The translations under genes and the position numbers were made by a program. DNA of 64,000 nt from JACMQX01 sp044225675 (GTDB taxonomy: Bacteria; Pseudomonadota; Gammaproteobacteria; Burkholderiales; Burkholderiaceae_C): assembly GCA_044225675.1 (NCBI GenBank), contig JBGAIH010000015.1, positions 1 to 64,000 on the forward strand. Reading direction: 5' to 3'. The notes beneath the pieces are model-generated. The model searched no databases. It saw only the letters and a list, made by a program, of their open reading frames with translations, and was not told where the DNA came from. This document shows, in pieces, positions 60,310-64,000 of this stretch. Positions within the stretch are counted from its first letter, which is position 1. The number at the start of each line of letters is the position of its first letter.

Positions 60310-60476
60310 CTGGGATGCCCCCCGGGCCGGACCCGGGGCGGTGCGCCCGCCGGGTTCTCTTGACAAATCACTGGCGATTTTGCGCTCAAGCCCTTGATTG
60401 GGCAACGATTATTGCCTTTGGCTGCTGCCCCTGAAGCCAAAAGTAGCGAAAATAGCGACACCTTTTGCGAGTTTTC

Positions 60477-60986
60477 ATGGCTTTACTCCCCATTCTCAGA
60501 TTCCCGGACCCGAAGCTGCATACCGTGGCCAAACCCGTCGCCGCGGTGGACGCGCGCATCCAGGGGCTGATCGCCGACATGCTCGAGACCATGTACGACG
60601 CCAACGGCATCGGCCTGGCCGCAACCCAGGTCGACGTGCACGAGCGGCTGATCGTGATCGACGTGTCGGAAGAACGCAACGATCCGCTGGTCCTGATCAA
60701 CCCCGAGATCATCTGGGCCAGCCCCGAGACGAAGAAGAACGAGGAAGGCTGCCTTTCCGTGCCGGGCATCTACGACGGCGTGGAGCGCGCGGTGGCGGTG
60801 AAGGTCCAGGCGCTGGACGGCCAGGGCCATTCACGCGAGATCGAGGCCGACGGCCTGCTGGCCGTGTGCATCCAGCATGAGATGGACCACCTGCTGGGCA
60901 AGGTGTTCGTCGAATACCTCTCGCCGCTCAAGCGCAACCGCATCAAGACCAAGATGGTCAAACTGCAGCGCGAGGAGCGGGTCTGA
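60477..60986 (+). CDS. def: Peptide deformylase
   Basis: Metalloenzyme that removes formyl from nascent proteins, 169 residues. The three motifs are present: GIGLAATQ (44-51), EEGCLSVPG with metal ligand C92, and QHEMDHLLG with ligands H134 and H138 and the catalytic E135. Divergent from the LysM gene. The start ATG of MALLPILRF fits the family. Confidence 0.98.
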   Translation: MALLPILRFPDPKLHTVAKPVAAVDARIQGLIADMLETMYDANGIGLAATQVDVHERLIVIDVSEERNDPLVLINPEIIWASPETKKNEEGCLSVPGIYDGVERAVAVKVQALDGQGHSREIEADGLLAVCIQHEMDHLLGKVFVEYLSPLKRNRIKTKMVKLQREERV

Positions 60987-61027
60987 ACACCCGACCTGCG
61001 CACCGGGCCCTGAAGGACGCCTGAACC

Positions 61028-61522
61028 ATGACGCTGCATCGCCTCGCCCTCGGGCTCGTGCTGGCTGCCAGCCTGGCTGCGTGCGTCAGCCTGCCCGGCT
61101 CGGTCGCGCCCGGCACGCCGCGCGACCAGGTGGTCGCCGCGCTCGGGTCGCCGACGGCCGTGTGGCCGCTGGCCGACGGCACGCGCCTCCAGTACTCCGG
61201 CCAGCCCGCCGGCCGCCAGGTGTTCAACATCGACCTCGATGCGTCGGGCAAGGTGGTGCGCGTCAATCAGGCCCTGCGCATGGACTGGCTGCGCAGCCTC
61301 GGTGCGGAAGGCCGCTGGCGCACCGACGACCTGCTGCGCGAACTCGGCCGGCCGGCTTACACCGCCCGCGTGCGCAGCGTGGACGGCGAGGTCTGGACCT
61401 GGCGTTTCACCGAGGTGGCATCCACACCCTACCTGCTGCACGTCGACGTCGATCCGCAAGGCGTCGTGCGGCGCATCTATTCGGCGATCGAGCCGATCCG
61501 GCCCTGGTTCGGGGGCGACTGA
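61028..61522 (+). CDS. SmpA/OmlA-like lipoprotein
   Basis: A 164-residue lipoprotein: lipobox LAAC at about residue 18, then GTPRDQVVAALGSPTAVWPLADG, the BLIP-like repeat of the SmpA/OmlA family (BamE-like). The two repeats of this fold are around 25-65 and 90-140. It may be an outer-membrane lipoprotein. It lies between def and fmt. Confidence 0.85.
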   Translation: MTLHRLALGLVLAASLAACVSLPGSVAPGTPRDQVVAALGSPTAVWPLADGTRLQYSGQPAGRQVFNIDLDASGKVVRVNQALRMDWLRSLGAEGRWRTDDLLRELGRPAYTARVRSVDGEVWTWRFTEVASTPYLLHVDVDPQGVVRRIYSAIEPIRPWFGGD

Positions 61523-61577
61523 GCTGGCCCGCCCGGCGACCCGTGCGCCGTGCCGAATGCAGCGACACTTGCGACCC

Positions 61578-62567
61578 ATGCGCCTGATTTTTGCCGGAAC
61601 CCCTGAATTCGCCCGCACCGCCCTTGAACGCCTGCATGCGGCGGGCTTCGAGATCGTGCTCGTCCTGAGCCAGCCCGACCGTCCCGCCGGGCGCGGCATG
61701 AAGCTGCAGGCCTCGGCCGTCAAGCAGTTCGCGGTGGCTCATGGCCTGCCGGTGGCGCAGCCGCGCAGTCTGCGCCTCGACGGCAAGTACCCGCAAGACG
61801 CTGCATCGGCGCGCGATGCCATCCTGGCGGCCCGTGCCGACGTGATGGTGGTCGCGGCCTATGGGCTCATCCTGCCGCAATGGGTGCTCGACGCCCCGCC
61901 CCGGGGATGCCTGAACATCCATGCCTCGCTGCTTCCGCGCTGGCGCGGCGCGGCGCCGATCCACCGCGCGATCGAGGCGGGCGATGCCCAAACCGGTGTC
62001 ACCATCATGCAGATGGATGCGGGCCTGGACACCGGCGACATGCTGCTGACCGAGCGCGTCGCCATCGAGCCGGACGACACCACGGCCCGCCTGCATGATC
62101 GTCTGGCCGCACTCGGCGGCCGGCTGATCGTGGAGGCGCTCGAACTTGCGGCCTGCGGCGGTCTGACGCCGGTGCCGCAGCCCGAGGCCGGCGTGACCTA
62201 TGCCCACAAGATCGAGAAGGAAGAGGCCGCCATCGACTGGACGCAGCCGGCCGAACTGCTCGCACGACGGGTGCGCGCCTTCAACCCCTTTCCCGGCGCG
62301 ACGGCCCTGCTGGACGGCGAGACGATCAAGTTCTGGATGGCCCACGCCTCGCCGGCCTCGCAAGCGCAAGCGGCTTCGGGCGCGCAGCGACCGCCCGCCG
62401 GCACGGTGACGTCCGTCGGCGCCGACGCGTTCGCCATTGCAACGGTCGAGGGCGACCTCGTGGTCACCGAAGTGCAGCGTCCTGGCGGCAAGCGGCTGAA
62501 GGTGGCGGACTTCCTGCGCGGATTCGAGCTCGCGCCCGGCATGCGTTTTGGCGCCGGGGCGGCCTGA
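61578..62567 (+). CDS. fmt: Methionyl-tRNA formyltransferase
   Basis: Formylates initiator Met-tRNA, 329 residues. The catalytic triad is N113, H115 and D151 (NIHASLLPRWRG and GLDTGDMLL), and the N-terminal FAGTPEFA and C-terminal KIEKEEAAIDW, RVRAFNPFPGA are typical. The stop and the ATG of azlC share one base, suggesting coupling. Confidence 0.98.
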   Translation: MRLIFAGTPEFARTALERLHAAGFEIVLVLSQPDRPAGRGMKLQASAVKQFAVAHGLPVAQPRSLRLDGKYPQDAASARDAILAARADVMVVAAYGLILPQWVLDAPPRGCLNIHASLLPRWRGAAPIHRAIEAGDAQTGVTIMQMDAGLDTGDMLLTERVAIEPDDTTARLHDRLAALGGRLIVEALELAACGGLTPVPQPEAGVTYAHKIEKEEAAIDWTQPAELLARRVRAFNPFPGATALLDGETIKFWMAHASPASQAQAASGAQRPPAGTVTSVGADAFAIATVEGDLVVTEVQRPGGKRLKVADFLRGFELAPGMRFGAGAA

Positions 62568-63298
62568 TGTTTCTTGCGCGGGCCAACTACAGCCATCCGG
62601 AGTTCCGCCAGGGCGTGCGCGACATGTGGCCGCAGGCGCCGGGCATTGCAGCCTGGGGGCTGATGACGGGCGTGGCCATGGTCAAGTCGGGCATGAGCGT
62701 GTTCGAGTCGCTGCTGATGGCACTGCTGGTGTTCGCGGGCAGCTCGCAGCTGGCGGCGATCCCGCTGATCGTCGCTGGCGCGCCGCTGTGGGTGATCCTG
62801 GCCACGGGTTTCTGCGTCAATCTGCGCTTCGTGGTGTTCAGTCTGCACCTGCGGCCCTACCTCATGCATCTGCCGCGCTGGGAGCGCATGGCCCACGGCT
62901 ATCTCACTGCGGACCTCACCTATGTGCTGTTCACCCGCCGCTTTCCGGAACCCGCGCAGGACCGGGCCGGGCAGCGCGCGCAGGAGGCGTATCTGGCGGG
63001 CAACTGCTTTCTCAACTGGGTCAGCTGGGTCGGCGCGAGCGTGGTGGGTGTCGTGCTCGCCAACTTCATTCCCACGCGCTGGGGGCTGGGCTTTGCGGGC
63101 ATCCTGTGCCTGGTCGGCATCCTGTGCTCGCTGGCCAGCACGCGGCTGCGCATGGTGGCTGCGGCGGTGGCAGGTGCGGCCGCCGTGGCGGCCTATGCGC
63201 TGCCGCTGCGTCTGAACATCGTGGTGGCGATCGCGGTGGCCGTGCTGGCCTGCCTGGCCATCGAGAAGCGGGTCGATCCGCAGGCAGGCGGCGCATGA
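62567..63298 (+). CDS. azlC: AzlC-family branched-chain amino-acid exporter subunit
   Basis: A 243-residue membrane protein with about seven helices: GLMTGVAMVKSGMSVFESLLMALLVFAGSSQ (split around the conserved FAGSSQ, about residue 57) and NLRFVVFSLHLRPYL mark AzlC. With AzlD it exports branched-chain amino acids. The gene overlaps fmt by one base and azlD by 4 bp. Confidence 0.9.
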   Translation: MFLARANYSHPEFRQGVRDMWPQAPGIAAWGLMTGVAMVKSGMSVFESLLMALLVFAGSSQLAAIPLIVAGAPLWVILATGFCVNLRFVVFSLHLRPYLMHLPRWERMAHGYLTADLTYVLFTRRFPEPAQDRAGQRAQEAYLAGNCFLNWVSWVGASVVGVVLANFIPTRWGLGFAGILCLVGILCSLASTRLRMVAAAVAGAAAVAAYALPLRLNIVVAIAVAVLACLAIEKRVDPQAGGA

Positions 63299-63630
63299 GC
63301 GGCACCGACCTCTGGACGGTGCTCATCATCGCCGGCCTCGCCTGCGTGACGGTGGTGGCGCGCAGCTTCTTCTTCATCTCGAGCAAGCCGTGGAGCCTGC
63401 CGCACTGGGCGCAGCGCGGCCTGCAGTACGCGCCCATCGCCGCGCTGGCCGCCGTGGTGCTGCCCGAGATCGTGATGGCGCAGGGGCATCTCGTGCCCTC
63501 GCTGGCGGACGCGCGCATCTTCGGCGCCCTGGCGGGTGCGCTGGCCTATGCGTGGCGCCGCGACGTGCTGGTGACCATCGTTGCGGGCATGGCGGTGTAC
63601 CTGCCGCTGCATCTGGGGCTTGGCTGGTAG
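63295..63630 (+). CDS. azlD: AzlD-family exporter subunit
   Basis: A 111-residue membrane protein with four helices; LQYAPIAALAAVVLPEIV is the AzlD signature. The start overlaps the azlC stop (ATGA). Partner of AzlC. Confidence 0.9.
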   Translation: MSGTDLWTVLIIAGLACVTVVARSFFFISSKPWSLPHWAQRGLQYAPIAALAAVVLPEIVMAQGHLVPSLADARIFGALAGALAYAWRRDVLVTIVAGMAVYLPLHLGLGW

Positions 63631-63719
63631 GGGCGAAGGCGCCGGAGCGGGCTTTTAGAATCAGAGGCTTGGCCTCACGCCTGCCGATTTTTTCTGACCT
63701 CCTTTCCGGACCCCGCTTC

Positions 63720-64000
63720 ATGAATGTTCTTCGCTTTTCCGACCTGTGCGCGCAGGGCAAGGCTTCCGGCCGCCGCGTGTTCATCCGCGCCGACCTCAAC
63801 GTGCCGCAGGACGACGACGGCCGCATCACCGAAGACACGCGCATCCGCGCCTCGATCCCGTGCATCCGCATGGCGCTGGACGCGGGCGCGGCCGTGATGG
63901 TCACCTCGCACCTGGGCCGGCCGACCGAGGGCGAATTCACGCCAGCCGACTCGCTGGCGCCTGTCGCCGCCCGCATGGGCGAGCTGCTGGGTCGCGAGGT
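63720..64000 (+). CDS. pgk: Phosphoglycerate kinase, N-terminal part (cut by window edge)
   Basis: The first 93 codons of phosphoglycerate kinase: RVFIRADLNVPQDD, ITEDTRIRASIPCI and MVTSHLGRPTEGEF are the substrate-binding motifs of the N-domain. The rest continues beyond the window. A TAGAAT at 63656-63661 may be its -10 element; no good -35 is seen. Confidence 0.97.
   Translation, partial: MNVLRFSDLCAQGKASGRRVFIRADLNVPQDDDGRITEDTRIRASIPCIRMALDAGAAVMVTSHLGRPTEGEFTPADSLAPVAARMGELLGRE

Overview
The window is a GC-rich chromosome segment of a beta-proteobacterium in the order Burkholderiales, most likely a Comamonadaceae-like genome. This is inferred from the gene order lipB-lipA next to atpIBEFHAGDC, the smg-dprA-LysM/def-fmt block, the YheT-DUF gene pair and three Bug-type periplasmic binding proteins. 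No rRNA, tRNA or CRISPR array was seen.

Layout. (1) 1-250: the tail of an IS5-family transposase abuts the stop codon of an EamA exporter. (2) 248-5233, minus strand: EamA exporter, AraC regulator, lipA, lipB, a DUF493 protein, a D-amino-acid aminotransferase-like enzyme and a CopD-like membrane protein. (3) 5397-12582, plus strand: the complete F1Fo ATP synthase operon ending in a strong terminator. (4) 12644-18089: an HpxZ-like protein, a LemA/TPM/TPM operon, and a plus-strand run of small conserved genes (Rossmann protein, SnoaL-like, YheT hydrolase, DUF protein). (5) 18060-20980: a soluble hybrid histidine kinase and a CheY-like regulator.

(6) 21103-46874 is an accessory catabolic island of about 26 kb built from CoA-thioester enzymes. 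It has four parts. The first is a minus-strand operon with an SMP-30 lactonase, an ACAD10/11-like dehydrogenase, a separate APH-type kinase and an SDR; it looks like a split LvaA/LvaC (human ACAD11) pathway for 4-hydroxyacyl-CoA, here with a lactonase. The second is a GntR regulator with an SDR, and a thioesterase with PaaX. The third is a CoA ligase with a CaiB transferase, facing two crotonases. The fourth is a six-gene operon (thiolase-like protein without the usual Cys, DUF35 Zn-ribbon/OB protein, two acyl-CoA dehydrogenases, MaoC hydratase, Bug protein) that resembles the mycobacterial igr side-chain module. Divergent from it lie a Bug protein, an NDP-forming acyl-CoA synthetase, an AMP-forming ligase and a third Bug protein. 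The same 15-bp palindrome sits on the -10/+1 region of three promoters in the island, which suggests one repressor (perhaps the resident GntR protein) controls them. A pair of decayed genes lies inside the island.

(7) 46899-56002 is a signalling island: three sensor kinases, an HDOD protein, a REC-HPt protein and a single REC protein. (8) 56085-64000 returns to core genes: a lipoprotein, smg, dprA, a LysM protein, def, an OmlA-like lipoprotein, fmt, azlC, azlD and the start of pgk.

Functions come from motifs read by eye; no database search was run. Start sites were chosen by reading frame, ribosome-binding site and overlap, and are uncertain where noted.
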